Shown: positions 7,015 to 16,861 of the stretch, in pieces | How the letters are laid out: every line of letters begins with the position of its first letter | Position numbering within the stretch: the stretch's first letter is position 1 | Assembly: GCA_024687125.1 (NCBI GenBank) | Contig: JAILFA010000117.1 | Span: forward strand, 1 to 64,000 | DNA length: 64,000 nt | DNA from: Lachnospiraceae bacterium | GTDB taxonomy: Bacteria > Bacillota > Clostridia > Lachnospirales > Lachnospiraceae | Reading direction: 5' to 3' | The notes under the pieces: generated by a model | The model's database searches: none | Told to the model about the DNA's origin: nothing | What the model saw: the letters and a program-made list of their open reading frames with translations, nothing else | Translations under genes and position numbers: made by a program

Positions 7015-8886
7015 TTACGGCCACGAAGAGATCCCGATGATACCGAGTGCAAAAGCCGCCACATCATTGCCATCCGCCTTGTCGATATGCTTGTACACAT
7101 CATAGATCCTTTTGTGGCCGCCGCCCGTTGTGGTCAGCCCCAGGGCCAGACTCTGAGCGATCTCGACAGCATGATCCGTCTCGCGCGAATAGATGAAGAT
7201 GTCAATATCGGGATTTGCGGCCGCGATCTTATATGCATAGGCAAAAGCCGCCGCCTGCAGCTCCTGGCCGGCGGTGGAGGTGTATCCCTGTTCGCTGAGG
7301 ATCACCGAGCGGACCTGACCGTTACGCATCAGGAACTGTTCCTGATGCAGATAATCCGTCACGACACCGATATTGTCCATAGTCACAAAGGATGTGCCGG
7401 CGGTCTTGTTCACCAGCTTGTTGGCCTTCCAGAACGCGGCCTGCGTCAGCGGACAGGAGTATGGATGGAACGCCAGTCCCCAGTCGATATCCCCGCAGGC
7501 CCGCACATCCGCCGCAAACAGATCCAGCAGATCCCTCGCATCATAATCCGGGTTATTAGATTTATTTCGGTCCCACTGCTGATCGAGGCAGATATACACA
7601 CCGGCGGCGCTGTTGACCGACTTGATGGCGTTGTAGAAAACACGATACGCCTTGGCATAGGCTGCCGTAAAGGTGTCCAGGCTCGTGCCCGCAGGCATAT
7701 AATTCCACTCTTTGCGGGCGTTCACTTCATTGCCGACGATCCAGTTCTGCACGCGCCCGTGATCCGAGCCGCTGTATCGATTCGCCAGAAACGTCGCAAC
7801 AGCCCCGAGTGCCTCTACGCCGTCTGGCGTCGCCGCATTGAACATATAGTACGGCGCGGTGGAGCCGGAACGAGCTGACGGGTGGGTAAATGCCGGATAC
7901 GCGGAAGGGGATGCGTCATCCAGCAGGATCGCTGTGATGTCGATCTTCTTTCTCGTGAGGATGGAGAAAAGATAATCGTACTGGTGTATATGCGCACCGT
8001 TGAACTGATAGTTCTTTCCGTGATATGTGTAATTGATCGTGGGATAGGCCGCATTGGTCGTCGGTCCCAGAATATGCGCCATCGGAAAGTTGTAGGTGCA
8101 GTACTGCACGCCGAGATCATCCCACTCGCTGCCGGACGCCCTGTTGGGATCGATCAGCAGACCCTTTTTGGAGGTATGCGCGACTCCGCCATAGGATACG
8201 GATGCGAGTGCCTCCGGGTTTTCAACATATTTCGCGTGGCTCACCACCCGATACTGACCATCGATCCTGACGGCGACACTGAACCTGGAAAACAGCCGGG
8301 AGTCAGCTGATCCGCGGTTGAGATCCGCGGTGATCGTCAATGAGGCGTCCTTGTATGCTCTGGAGACCGGTTCCTGCCCGTCTTCAAGCTCATCCTGCCA
8401 GATCTTTTCCTCGAAAAGATAGTAATACTTATCATCGCTGGCAGGAAGCCCAGGTGCCGTGACGGAAACAGATATCGTCCCGCCGTCTGCGATCCGCACG
8501 GAATCAATACTGGCAAAGGTCTTCATCTCCTCGCCGCTGATCTCGATCTCCTCGGGTCTTGCGTTCAGCGCCTCACAGACCCCCCGGCCGGCGGAATTGA
8601 TCCCGTCCAGGATCCCCTCATGCAGATACTCCCGCGCGACCTGCGCATCCGGCAGCTTTTTCTGTTCGGTGAACTCGACGCTCTGCTCCGTGACCGCCGG
8701 ATTTCGGAATCGGAAGATGTAGATCACGGTGGCCGCAGTGAGAACAAGACCGCACAAAACCGACACGGCTATGATCCGCAGAAAAGCAAGATCCCTGCCC
8801 GCAAGCAGTCTGTTCCTGCTTTTTACGATCTCTTCGCCCGTCGGTTTTCTGCGGCGCTTCTTTTTCTTTTTATCCTGTGGTGACAC
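7015..8886 (-). CDS. Membrane-anchored DUF5722 family protein
   Basis: The frame is open to 8958, but that would overlap putP by about 70 bases. A GTG at 8886, five bases past the putP stop, gives 623 residues and is preferred although its ribosome-binding site is weak. The protein starts with a Lys/Arg-rich segment (KKKKKRRRK), then one membrane helix around residues 38 to 58. The large extracytoplasmic part has a beta-rich N-terminal region and a C-terminal region of about 400 residues resembling DUF5722 (YCTYNFPMAHILGPTT, NWIVGNEVNARKEWNY, GLAFHPYSCP), which has the look of a glycoside-hydrolase TIM barrel: the NE pair and the later SEQGY segment could be acid/base and nucleophile. No activity is established. 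Work on surface polysaccharide is an inference. Confidence 0.7.
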   Translation of the reverse strand: MSPQDKKKKKRRRKPTGEEIVKSRNRLLAGRDLAFLRIIAVSVLCGLVLTAATVIYIFRFRNPAVTEQSVEFTEQKKLPDAQVAREYLHEGILDGINSAGRGVCEALNARPEEIEISGEEMKTFASIDSVRIADGGTISVSVTAPGLPASDDKYYYLFEEKIWQDELEDGQEPVSRAYKDASLTITADLNRGSADSRLFSRFSVAVRIDGQYRVVSHAKYVENPEALASVSYGGVAHTSKKGLLIDPNRASGSEWDDLGVQYCTYNFPMAHILGPTTNAAYPTINYTYHGKNYQFNGAHIHQYDYLFSILTRKKIDITAILLDDASPSAYPAFTHPSARSGSTAPYYMFNAATPDGVEALGAVATFLANRYSGSDHGRVQNWIVGNEVNARKEWNYMPAGTSLDTFTAAYAKAYRVFYNAIKSVNSAAGVYICLDQQWDRNKSNNPDYDARDLLDLFAADVRACGDIDWGLAFHPYSCPLTQAAFWKANKLVNKTAGTSFVTMDNIGVVTDYLHQEQFLMRNGQVRSVILSEQGYTSTAGQELQAAAFAYAYKIAAANPDIDIFIYSRETDHAVEIAQSLALGLTTTGGGHKRIYDVYKHIDKADGNDVAAFALGIIGISSWP

Positions 8887-8890
8887 CAGA

Positions 8891-10399
8891 TCAGACGCGC
8901 CCCGCCTGCACGTCCTCAAACTCTTTGATGATCTCGTCGCTCGGAGCCTTGGTCGCAAGGCTGCCGATAACGACGGCGATCAGGCTCAGGAAGAAGCCGA
9001 TGAGCAGGGAATAGATCCCGGTCACATCACCGGCGGTCTTGCCGCCGAACAGCGGAAGGTAATCCCAGAAGATGACCGTCAGGGCACCGACACTGATACC
9101 CGCGATCGCTCCGGCGGTATTCGTGCGCTTCCAGTAGAGCGAAAGCAGTACGGTCGGTCCGAAGGCCGCACCGAGACCCGCCCAGGCATCGGAAACGAGT
9201 TTCATGATGGAACTGTTGGGATCCCATGCGATCAGGTAGGCAACGACCGCGACGACCACAACGACCACACGGCTGAACCAGACCATCTTCGCATCTGACT
9301 GCTTTTTCTTAAGAAAGCCCTGATAGAGATCCTCCGTCACGCTCGATGCGGTTACAAGAAGCTGGGAATCCGCCGTTGACATGATCGCCGCGAGGATACC
9401 GCAGAGGAAGATGCCCGCAATGAGCGGGATCCGGATGTCCTCCGTGAACACCTTGATGATCATGACCATGAACACACGCTCTTCACTGCCGGACTGCGTA
9501 AGATCCTCAGCGATGTATCCGCGTCCCAGCGCACCGATAACGCAGGCAAACAGAAGAGACAGCGCGACCCAGATGATGCCGATGCTCTTGGCGCGGCTGA
9601 GTTCCTTATCACTCTTTACCGCCATGAAACGGACCAGGATATGCGGCATGCCGCAGTAGCCGAGGCCCCATGCCAACTGGGATAATATGGAAACAGCTGT
9701 TATTTTTTCTCCGTTATCGTACAGCGGGTTCAGGAAGGTGGAATCGACCGCAGCAGTCAATCCGGCATCGCCGCCCATCATTGCAAACGCGGTGATCGGC
9801 ACCGCAAGCAGCGCCACCAGCATGACCGTACCCTGGATGAAGTCCGTGTCGCAGACCGCCGTAAAGCCGCCGAGCAGTGTATAGGTCAGGATGACGATCA
9901 TGCCGATCGTCAGTGCGATATGGTAGTCGATGTCAAACACGGTGGTAAAGAGCTGTCCGCCTGCTGCCAGTGCGGAAGCAGTGTAGACCAGGAAAAAGAT
10001 CATGATCGCCAGTGACGATACAAGAAGCAGTCCTCTCCTTTCATCATGGAAACGGTTCTCAAAGTACTGCGGCAGCGTCACAGCGTTGTTCGCACGGATC
10101 GTGTATCTGCGAAGCCGCGTCGAGATGAACAGCCAGTTCAGCACCGTGCCGATGAAAAGGCCGACGGCGATCCATATCTGACCCGTTCCGAAGGCATAGA
10201 TGGAACCGGGCAGTCCCATCAGGAGCCATCCGCTCATATCGGATGCCTGTGCGGAAAGCGCGGCGACCCATCCGTTCAGTCTTCTTCCGCCGAGGAAGTA
10301 ATCCTCCGACGAGTTGTTCTGCTTGAGACTGTAGACACCCACCAGTACCATCATCGAAAGATAGATGGCAAAGGCGAGCACGATCCAACCTGTACTCAT
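8891..10399 (-). CDS. putP: Sodium/proline symporter (SSS family)
   Basis: PutP imports proline together with Na+. The 502-residue protein has the roughly 13 membrane helices expected and the family's conserved N-terminal region: EDYFLGGRRLNGWVAALS and then ASDMSGWLLMGLPG at about residues 53 to 66, which contains substrate- and sodium-site residues in PutP of E. coli. The ATG is preceded by GGGGGAG. It lies 60 bases after argS, with a small hairpin between them, and the DUF5722 gene begins five bases after its stop. Closely related SSS members carry other solutes, so proline is the best family-based guess rather than a certainty. The window also holds proC, but there is no physical linkage. 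Confidence 0.85.
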   Translation of the reverse strand: MSTGWIVLAFAIYLSMMVLVGVYSLKQNNSSEDYFLGGRRLNGWVAALSAQASDMSGWLLMGLPGSIYAFGTGQIWIAVGLFIGTVLNWLFISTRLRRYTIRANNAVTLPQYFENRFHDERRGLLLVSSLAIMIFFLVYTASALAAGGQLFTTVFDIDYHIALTIGMIVILTYTLLGGFTAVCDTDFIQGTVMLVALLAVPITAFAMMGGDAGLTAAVDSTFLNPLYDNGEKITAVSILSQLAWGLGYCGMPHILVRFMAVKSDKELSRAKSIGIIWVALSLLFACVIGALGRGYIAEDLTQSGSEERVFMVMIIKVFTEDIRIPLIAGIFLCGILAAIMSTADSQLLVTASSVTEDLYQGFLKKKQSDAKMVWFSRVVVVVVAVVAYLIAWDPNSSIMKLVSDAWAGLGAAFGPTVLLSLYWKRTNTAGAIAGISVGALTVIFWDYLPLFGGKTAGDVTGIYSLLIGFFLSLIAVVIGSLATKAPSDEIIKEFEDVQAGRV

Positions 10400-10433
10400 T
10401 TCTTCTCCCCCTTTACTTGTTCATAACCTGTCA

Positions 10434-10454
10434 CAAAACACTCCCGCGGAGTGT
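10434..10454 (-). terminator. Small hairpin after argS
   Basis: On the minus strand a 7-bp stem (ACACTCC/GGAGTGT) with a 3-base loop is followed by TTTTGTG. It lies between the argS stop and putP and may act as a weak terminator or attenuator. Confidence 0.45.
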
Positions 10455-10459
10455 ACTCG

Positions 10460-12268
10460 TCACATCTTTTCCGGAGCATCAAATCCGAGCAGATCGATGC
10501 CCGTCTCCAGGATGCGCTTCGTCATGGCGATCAGCGCGATATAGCTCTGCTTTTTGCTCTCATCCGGCTCCACCAGGATCTTTGTCTCATGGTAAAAGGA
10601 GTTGAAAGCGTTCGCCGTCTCGTAAATATACGCACAGATCCGGTTCGGTGCAAGTTCCCTGACCGCGCTCTCCACTGCATCCGCAAAGCGTGTCAGCTGG
10701 AGACCGAGTACTTTCTCAGCATGCGTGCCCGGCGCGGAGAGGAGCGCATCCTTGACACTGCCGCCCTGCTCCTCATATTTCTTCAGGATCGACTTGATCC
10801 TGACGATCGTATAAAGGATATACGGTCCCGTATCCCCCTCAAATGAGGTAAACTTTTCCATGTCGAAGATATAGTCCTTGGCGGGCTGATTGGAGAGATC
10901 GCCGTATTTGATCGCAGCGAGAGCCACCTGTGCCGCGGTCTTCTGTGCCTCTTCCTTCGGCATATCGGGATTGCTCTCCCGGATCCGGGTGTACATCTCC
11001 TTTTCCGTATCCGCCACAAGATCCGCCAGCGGCATCACTCCGCCGGCTCTTGTCTTAAAAGGCTTGCCGTCCGCACCGTTCATCGTCCCGTTTCCGATGA
11101 ACCTAAGCTCCGTCTCAGGAAGCACCAGCTTTGATCTTCTGGCCGCCCGGAAGACCTGTTCGAAGTGAAGCGCCTGACGCTTGTCCGTAAAATAAAAGAT
11201 CGCATCGGGCCTGAACTCTTTCACCCGCTCCTGGATCGTAGCGAGATCGGTCGTCGCGTAGAGTGCCGCTCCGTCGGACTTAAGGACGATACAGGGCGGA
11301 AGCTCCTTGGCGTCATCCTCTCTTGTCACATCGATCACGAGCGCCCCCTGACTCTCATGTGCAAAGCCGTTCTGCCGGAAATACTCGACCATCCCCGGGA
11401 TCACATCATGCACATCCGACTCTCCGCGCCAGAGGTCAAAATCGACATGCAGATGATCATAGTTCCTGCGCAGATCCGGGAGCGAAAGATTCATGATATG
11501 ACGCCAGATCGCCCGGTAGCCGCGGTCACCGTCCTGCATCTTTTTGGTCGCTTCGAGCGCCTCCGCCTTATACGCTGCCGCTGCCGCCTTTTCCTCGTCG
11601 GAAGCATTCTCATCCGTCTTGGTCTTCGCACTCGCCGTCGGATACATCTCCGCCAGCTCCTGAAGAGTGAACGGTGCCTCCTTAGGATAGGCACCCGTAT
11701 AGTTTTCATCAAAGTAGGGAAGCTCCGGCCTGCGAAGCTTTAACTCCGTGATGACCAGTCCCATCTGCAGGCCCCAGTCACCCATATGGATATCACCGGT
11801 AACATCGTTTCCGGCATAACGCAGGATGCGCTTTACTGCCTCGCCGATGATCGCGGGCCGAAGATGCCCCACGTGAAGCGGCTTTGCCACGTTCGGACCG
11901 CCGTAGTCCAGGATGATCTTCGCCGCGTGCGCGGGCTGCTGCAGACCGAACTTCTTTTCATGAAGCATCTTCACCAGATAGCCCCGGACAAATTCCGGCT
12001 GAAGCGTCAGGTTCAAAAATCCGGGTTTTACGGACTGTACAGCTGCAAACGTCTCACTATCCGTCTCGACGAGCTTTGCGGCGACCGCATCCGAGATCTC
12101 AAAGGGCGGTCTGTGCAGTGTTTTGGCCAGAGCCATCGCGCCGTTGCACTGATACTCGCAAAGATCCGGACGGTTGGAGAGCACCGCCTGTCCCATGGCA
12201 GGATCAAAGCCGGCCGCTTCGAAAGCGGCGCTCACTTTTTCTGAGATCAGATCGATCAGTTTCTGCAT
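10460..12268 (-). CDS. argS: Arginyl-tRNA synthetase
   Basis: This class I aminoacyl-tRNA synthetase charges tRNA-Arg. The frame is open to 12490, but the ATG at 12268 (MQKLIDLISEKV) is the normal N-terminus, giving 602 residues; the longer version would overlap queH. The class I HIGH motif appears as HVGH in KPLHVGHLRPA. The KMSKS loop is replaced by a GKPFKTR segment, as is normal for many ArgRS. The C-terminus has the DALR anticodon-binding domain, including ETANAFNSFYHE. An acidic/basic insertion (ENASDEEKAAAAAYKAE) lies in the catalytic domain. A promoter is visible between queH and argS, so it can be expressed alone. Confidence 0.95.
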   Translation of the reverse strand: MQKLIDLISEKVSAAFEAAGFDPAMGQAVLSNRPDLCEYQCNGAMALAKTLHRPPFEISDAVAAKLVETDSETFAAVQSVKPGFLNLTLQPEFVRGYLVKMLHEKKFGLQQPAHAAKIILDYGGPNVAKPLHVGHLRPAIIGEAVKRILRYAGNDVTGDIHMGDWGLQMGLVITELKLRRPELPYFDENYTGAYPKEAPFTLQELAEMYPTASAKTKTDENASDEEKAAAAAYKAEALEATKKMQDGDRGYRAIWRHIMNLSLPDLRRNYDHLHVDFDLWRGESDVHDVIPGMVEYFRQNGFAHESQGALVIDVTREDDAKELPPCIVLKSDGAALYATTDLATIQERVKEFRPDAIFYFTDKRQALHFEQVFRAARRSKLVLPETELRFIGNGTMNGADGKPFKTRAGGVMPLADLVADTEKEMYTRIRESNPDMPKEEAQKTAAQVALAAIKYGDLSNQPAKDYIFDMEKFTSFEGDTGPYILYTIVRIKSILKKYEEQGGSVKDALLSAPGTHAEKVLGLQLTRFADAVESAVRELAPNRICAYIYETANAFNSFYHETKILVEPDESKKQSYIALIAMTKRILETGIDLLGFDAPEKM

Positions 12269-12314
12269 ATCTACATACCTTTCTGAAGCAGGGAAATGGC
12301 GAAAAAGCGAATAT

Positions 12315-12343
12315 ATTTTAGCAGATCGGGATACGCTGCGCAA
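12315..12343 (-). promoter_or_regulatory. Promoter of argS
   Basis: On the minus strand TTGCGC (12343-12338) and TAAAAT (12320-12315) are 17 bases apart in the 88-base gap between queH and argS. The predicted leader is about 40 bases, too short for a T-box. Confidence 0.55.
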
Positions 12344-12356
12344 GAAATAACGCGTG

Positions 12357-13016
12357 TTATCTTTCTCTTTCCGCTTTGGAAAAACTGCAGCCGCAGTAAT
12401 TCTGCCGGTACAGATCATACTCCCGGGACAGTTCGATCGACCTCTGATAGCCGCCCCGCTTTTTGAAATCCGAGGGGAGCCAGCGGACACCGGCCCTGCG
12501 CCCCTCTTCTCCGCCGATCACGTTGAGGCGTTCCGCGTCCTTTAAGGGACTGATCGTGAGCGTTGTCGTAAAGAAGTCGAACTGCCCTTCTGCCGCGACC
12601 CGTGCCGTCTCTTCCAGACGCAGGCGAAAACATGCCGTGCACCGTTTTCCGCCCTCGGGTTCCTTTTCCAGTCCCCGCACGGCGCTGTAGTACACTGCCG
12701 GATCCCAGGTGCCTTCGATCACCGAGATCTCCCGGAACACATGGTCAGGATCCTGTCCGATGCCGCTTCGGATCCTTTCATTGAGTGCTCCGATCAGGCG
12801 TTTTTCCTCCTCCACGCGCTTTCTGTACTCCGCCGCGTCGTCGATGTTCGGATTGAAATAAAAGACCGTGATCTCAAAATCAGGGAGAAGTCTCTCCAGG
12901 CACGCCGAGGAACATGGGGCACAGCAGGCGTGCAGAAGAAGGCGCGGAGGTCTTTCTCCTCCGCGCCACCTGTCAGCTTCCTGCTGCATCTGTCTGTCAT
13001 AATTGCAGTTCATCAC
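12357..13016 (-). CDS. queH: Epoxyqueuosine reductase QueH
   Basis: QueH (formerly DUF208) reduces epoxyqueuosine to queuosine in the wobble position of certain tRNAs and is the cobalamin-independent alternative to QueG. The 219-residue protein has the family hallmark HACCAPCS near residue 28, FYFNPNI, then RCTACFRLR and a C-terminal YCGCSFS. The cysteines of these motifs would hold an iron-sulfur cluster and a redox metal site. Two starts are possible: GTG at 13016, or the ATG that overlaps the purL stop by one base (TGATG, start at 13013). I favour the ATG as the real initiator. It is translationally coupled to purL. Confidence 0.92.
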   Translation of the reverse strand: MMNCNYDRQMQQEADRWRGGERPPRLLLHACCAPCSSACLERLLPDFEITVFYFNPNIDDAAEYRKRVEEEKRLIGALNERIRSGIGQDPDHVFREISVIEGTWDPAVYYSAVRGLEKEPEGGKRCTACFRLRLEETARVAAEGQFDFFTTTLTISPLKDAERLNVIGGEEGRRAGVRWLPSDFKKRGGYQRSIELSREYDLYRQNYCGCSFSKAERER

Positions 13017-16000
13017 GTAAAGTACTTTACTCCGGCGGCAAAGATCCGCATATCCTGCTCCCCGACAATGTTCTTTGCGACGCCGTTACCGATGCGCTCG
13101 CTGTGGCACATCTTGCCGAAGCACCTGCCGTCAGGGGAGGTGATCCCCTCGATCGCGCAGTAGGAGCCGTTGAGGTTCCACGCATCATCCATCGTGAGGT
13201 TCCCGTCAGGCGTGCAGTATCTGGTCGCTATCTGACCGTTTGCAAAGAGCTTTTCGATCACATCGTCCGGCGCGACAAATCTCCCCTCGCCATGGGATGC
13301 CGGATTTGCGTAGACCTGATCCATATCGGCAAGCTGCAGCCAGGGCGACTTGTTTGATTCGACCTTAAGATAAGCCATGCGGGAGATATGTCTGCCGATC
13401 GTATTAAAGGTCAGCGTCGGCGACACATCTGTCTGCTCATCCACGATCCGGCCCTCCGGTACAAGGCCCAGCTTGATGATCGCCTGAAAGCCATTGCAGA
13501 TCCCCAGTACCAGACCGTCACGCTCATCCAGCAGCTTCTGCAGCGCCTGACGGATCCTGGCATTGCGGAACGCCGTCGCAAAAAACTTGGCGCTGCCGTC
13601 CGGCTCATCACCGGCAGAGAATCCTCCCGGGAACATCACGATCTGTGCATTTTCAATCTCGCGTTCAAAGGCCTCGACCGATTCACGGATATCCGCGGCA
13701 TCCCGGTTTTTAAAAACCCTTGTGCTGACCTCCGCGCCCGCCTGTTCAAAGGCACGCATCGTATCATATTCGCAGTTTGTTCCGGGGAATACCGGGATAA
13801 ACACCGCAGGCTTTGCCACCTTATGCCTGCAGACATAAACTTTGTCTGTATGATACGGCCTGTCCGCAAGCTCCTTCCGGTCCTCACTGGCCCGGGTCTT
13901 GAAGACCGGTTCGAGGGTTCCTGTCCAGGCAGCCATCGCGTCCTCAATGCTGACTTCGATTTTGGCGCTTGTTATATCCAGATTTATCTTTTTGTCATCC
14001 GTACTCTCTCCAACCCAGGAAAATCCGGAAAGAGCGGCCAGTTTTTGATTAATATCATCTGATATCATATCACTTGATACCTCCAGAAGCAGGTCACCTG
14101 GCGTGCTCCGGAAGAGGTCCTCTTTATCAATATCGCCCGTTATTTTGATCCCCAGTCCGTTGCCGAACGCCATGACCGCCGCTGCCGGCAGAATGCCCTG
14201 CAGATCCAGCGCGTAACAGGAAACGATCACCTGTCCCTGCATCAGGGCGCGCACCTGATCATACAGTGCCAGCACCTGTTCATAGACCGGCAGATCGTTT
14301 TCATCCTTATCGATCCGGACAACGGCCAGGCGGTTACCCGCCTTTTTCAGTTCCGGCGTCACAAGCTCTCCGGCCTTAGTCATGTCGACCGCGAACGAGA
14401 CCAGCGTGGGCGGCACATGAATGTCATTGAATGATCCGGACATGCTGTCCTTGCCGCCGATGGAAGCCAGACCATATCCGAGCTGCGCGTCAAACGCCCC
14501 AAGCAGTGCCGTGAACGGCTCGCTCCAGTCGCTCCTGTCCACCATCCTGCGGAAATACTCCTGGAAGGTGAAGTGGATCCCCCGCGGATCTCCGCCGCCT
14601 GCCACGATCCTCGCGATCGATTCCGTAACGGCATAGACTGCTCCGTGATACGGGGAGAAATCCGAGAGCACCGGTTCAAAGCCAAAGGCCATCATGGAAG
14701 CTTCATCTGTCTCCCCGCGCAGTACCGGCAGTTTGGCCGCCATATTCTGCGTCGGTGTCTGCTGATACACACCGCCGAACGGCATTTCCACGGAGGCCGC
14801 GCCGATGGATGCATCAAAGATCTCGGCAAGTCCCCTCTGGGACGCGACGTTCAGATCCGCCAGCGAGGAAAGGACCGCCTGCCTGACATCTCCCTGCTCG
14901 AGGGCTTTCTTAATTTCCGTATTAACAATTCCTCCGAGCGGGTTCTGGTTCCTGTCCGGAAGCTTGACCTGCACCTGCGTCTGCTGCGGTGCTCCGTTCG
15001 TATCCAGGAACGCGCGGGAGAGATCGACGATCTTCCTGCCCCGCCACGAGAGTACCAGCCTCGGGGACTCCGTGACCACCGCCACCTCTGTCGCCTCCAG
15101 GTTTTCCTCCGCTGCGTAGCCCAGAAACTCCTCACGATCCGCGGGATCGATGACTACAGCCATGCGCTCCTGCGACTCGGAGATCGCGAGCTCGGTACCA
15201 TCCAGACCGGCATATTTCTTGGGTACCAGATCAAGATTGACATCCAGACCCGGCGCGAGTTCACCGATCGCGACCGAGACACCGCCGGCACCGAAGTCGT
15301 TGCACTTGCGGATCAGATGCGCCGCCTCGGGACGTCTGAACAGACGCTGAAGCTTTCGCTCTGTCGGAGCATTGCCCTTTTGCACCTCCGCGCCGCAGGT
15401 CGTGAGTGATGCCGTATCATGCGCCTTGGATGAGCCTGTGGCGCCGCCGATCCCGTCACGGCCGGTCCGGCCGCCCAGCAGGATGACGATGTCTCCGGGT
15501 CTCGGTGACTCCCGCCGCACGGCGCTCTTGGGCGCCGCACCCATCACAGCACCGATCTCCATGCGCTTGGCCACATAGCCGGGATGATAGATCTCCCGCA
15601 CAAGGCCTGTTGCCAGGCCGATCTGATTGCCGTAGGAGGAATAGCCCGCAGCCGCTCCGCGCACCAGCCTCTTCTGGGAGAGCTTGCCGGGAAGCGTCTG
15701 TGAAGCCGGAACCGTCGGATCCGCCGCACCTGTCACACGCATCGCCTGATACACATAACCGCGTCCGGAAAGCGGATCGCGTATCGCGCCGCCCAGACAT
15801 GTCGCGGCTCCGCCGAAAGGTTCGATCTCCGTCGGATGATTGTGTGTCTCATTCTTAAAGAACAGCAGCCAGGTCTCCGTCTCCTCTTTCCCATTGACCG
15901 TGACGGTCACTGGAACTTCGATCGTGCAGGCGTTGTTTTCCTCGGATTCCTCCATGTCGGTGAGCAGGCCGTCCGCCTTGAGTTTCTTCATTCCCATCAG

Positions 16001-16846
16001 AGCAATATCCATCAGGCAGATCGGCTTTTCCCTGCGGCGCTGCTCGGTGGGATACAGTTCACTGCGTGCCGCGAGATAGCGCTCATAGCTCTCTCTGATC
16101 GCCGTCTGATAATCCCCTTCAGGCCATTTGATATCCGTCAGCTGCGTGCCAAAGGTCGTATGACGGCAGTGATCCGACCAATAAGTATCGAGCACACGGA
16201 TCTCCGTCATCGTGGGATCACGGTGCTCCTCGTTTTTGAAATGATCTCTGATCCAGCAGAAATCCGCCCATGTCATCGCCAGCGACAGGGAGTCATAGAG
16301 CTTATGAAGCTGATCATCGGGCATCGTGCAGAAGCCCGTGAGGATCGCTACATCCGCGGGTTCCTCATAGGCTGTCTCGAGCGTCAGCGGCTTGTTCTCA
16401 TCCGTCACTCTCGAATCAACGGGGTTGACCTCATAGTTCCTGATCTTTTCAAACTCTTCGTCAGAAATATCACCTGCTATTATATAAGTGACCGCCGTTC
16501 TGATCACCGGCGTCTCATCTTCCCTGATAAAACGAATGCACTGCTCAGCGGAATCCGCGCGCTGATCGAACTGTCCGGGCAGAGCCTCCACGGAAAAGAT
16601 CCTGGCCCCGGCAGGTACCTCGACCTGTTCCAGGTAAAAGTCATCTACCGGTGGCTCGGAGAAGACCGTCACGCAGGCCCTGTCAAACACCTCATCGCTC
16701 ACACCCTCTACATCATAGCGGATGAGCATGCGTACATCCTCTACTCCCTTGATCCCGAGATAATGACGCAGTTCATGGCGCACCTCGCGTGCACCGCCTG
16801 CGAATTCCTTTTTCTTTTCCACATAGATCCGTCTTACGCCGCCCAT
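13013..16846 (-). CDS. purL: Phosphoribosylformylglycinamidine synthase, PurL-PurQ fused form
   Basis: PurL makes formylglycinamidine ribonucleotide from FGAR, glutamine and ATP in purine synthesis. At 1277 residues this is the long monomeric form with both activities in one chain. The N-terminal and central synthetase domains show FKNETHNHPTEIEPFGGAATCLGG, a segment of the FGAM ligase site. The C-terminal glutaminase domain shows VFPGTNCEYD, MFPGGFSAGDE, the nucleophile cysteine in GICNGFQ, and HGEGRF. GGAGG lies before the ATG. It sits 15 bases after the small unknown gene and overlaps queH, forming a three-gene transcript. No purine riboswitch is seen in the short leader upstream. Other purine genes are not in the window. 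Confidence 0.95.
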   Translation of the reverse strand: MGGVRRIYVEKKKEFAGGAREVRHELRHYLGIKGVEDVRMLIRYDVEGVSDEVFDRACVTVFSEPPVDDFYLEQVEVPAGARIFSVEALPGQFDQRADSAEQCIRFIREDETPVIRTAVTYIIAGDISDEEFEKIRNYEVNPVDSRVTDENKPLTLETAYEEPADVAILTGFCTMPDDQLHKLYDSLSLAMTWADFCWIRDHFKNEEHRDPTMTEIRVLDTYWSDHCRHTTFGTQLTDIKWPEGDYQTAIRESYERYLAARSELYPTEQRRREKPICLMDIALMGMKKLKADGLLTDMEESEENNACTIEVPVTVTVNGKEETETWLLFFKNETHNHPTEIEPFGGAATCLGGAIRDPLSGRGYVYQAMRVTGAADPTVPASQTLPGKLSQKRLVRGAAAGYSSYGNQIGLATGLVREIYHPGYVAKRMEIGAVMGAAPKSAVRRESPRPGDIVILLGGRTGRDGIGGATGSSKAHDTASLTTCGAEVQKGNAPTERKLQRLFRRPEAAHLIRKCNDFGAGGVSVAIGELAPGLDVNLDLVPKKYAGLDGTELAISESQERMAVVIDPADREEFLGYAAEENLEATEVAVVTESPRLVLSWRGRKIVDLSRAFLDTNGAPQQTQVQVKLPDRNQNPLGGIVNTEIKKALEQGDVRQAVLSSLADLNVASQRGLAEIFDASIGAASVEMPFGGVYQQTPTQNMAAKLPVLRGETDEASMMAFGFEPVLSDFSPYHGAVYAVTESIARIVAGGGDPRGIHFTFQEYFRRMVDRSDWSEPFTALLGAFDAQLGYGLASIGGKDSMSGSFNDIHVPPTLVSFAVDMTKAGELVTPELKKAGNRLAVVRIDKDENDLPVYEQVLALYDQVRALMQGQVIVSCYALDLQGILPAAAVMAFGNGLGIKITGDIDKEDLFRSTPGDLLLEVSSDMISDDINQKLAALSGFSWVGESTDDKKINLDITSAKIEVSIEDAMAAWTGTLEPVFKTRASEDRKELADRPYHTDKVYVCRHKVAKPAVFIPVFPGTNCEYDTMRAFEQAGAEVSTRVFKNRDAADIRESVEAFEREIENAQIVMFPGGFSAGDEPDGSAKFFATAFRNARIRQALQKLLDERDGLVLGICNGFQAIIKLGLVPEGRIVDEQTDVSPTLTFNTIGRHISRMAYLKVESNKSPWLQLADMDQVYANPASHGEGRFVAPDDVIEKLFANGQIATRYCTPDGNLTMDDAWNLNGSYCAIEGITSPDGRCFGKMCHSERIGNGVAKNIVGEQDMRIFAAGVKYFT

Positions 16847-16861
16847 GCTGCATCCTCCTGC

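Noticed and set aside
8887-8958. Longer start of the DUF5722 protein at 8958
   Set aside because: It would overlap the putP coding region by about 70 bases and adds an Arg/Ser-rich stretch that is just the putP sequence in another frame.
12269-12490. Longer start of ArgS at 12490
   Set aside because: The extra 74 residues overlap queH and do not belong to the ArgS fold; a promoter lies inside this stretch.
13960-14075. AT-rich segment with GATATCATATC-like palindromes
   Set aside because: It lies inside the purL coding region with conserved protein sequence on both sides, so I do not call it a regulatory site.
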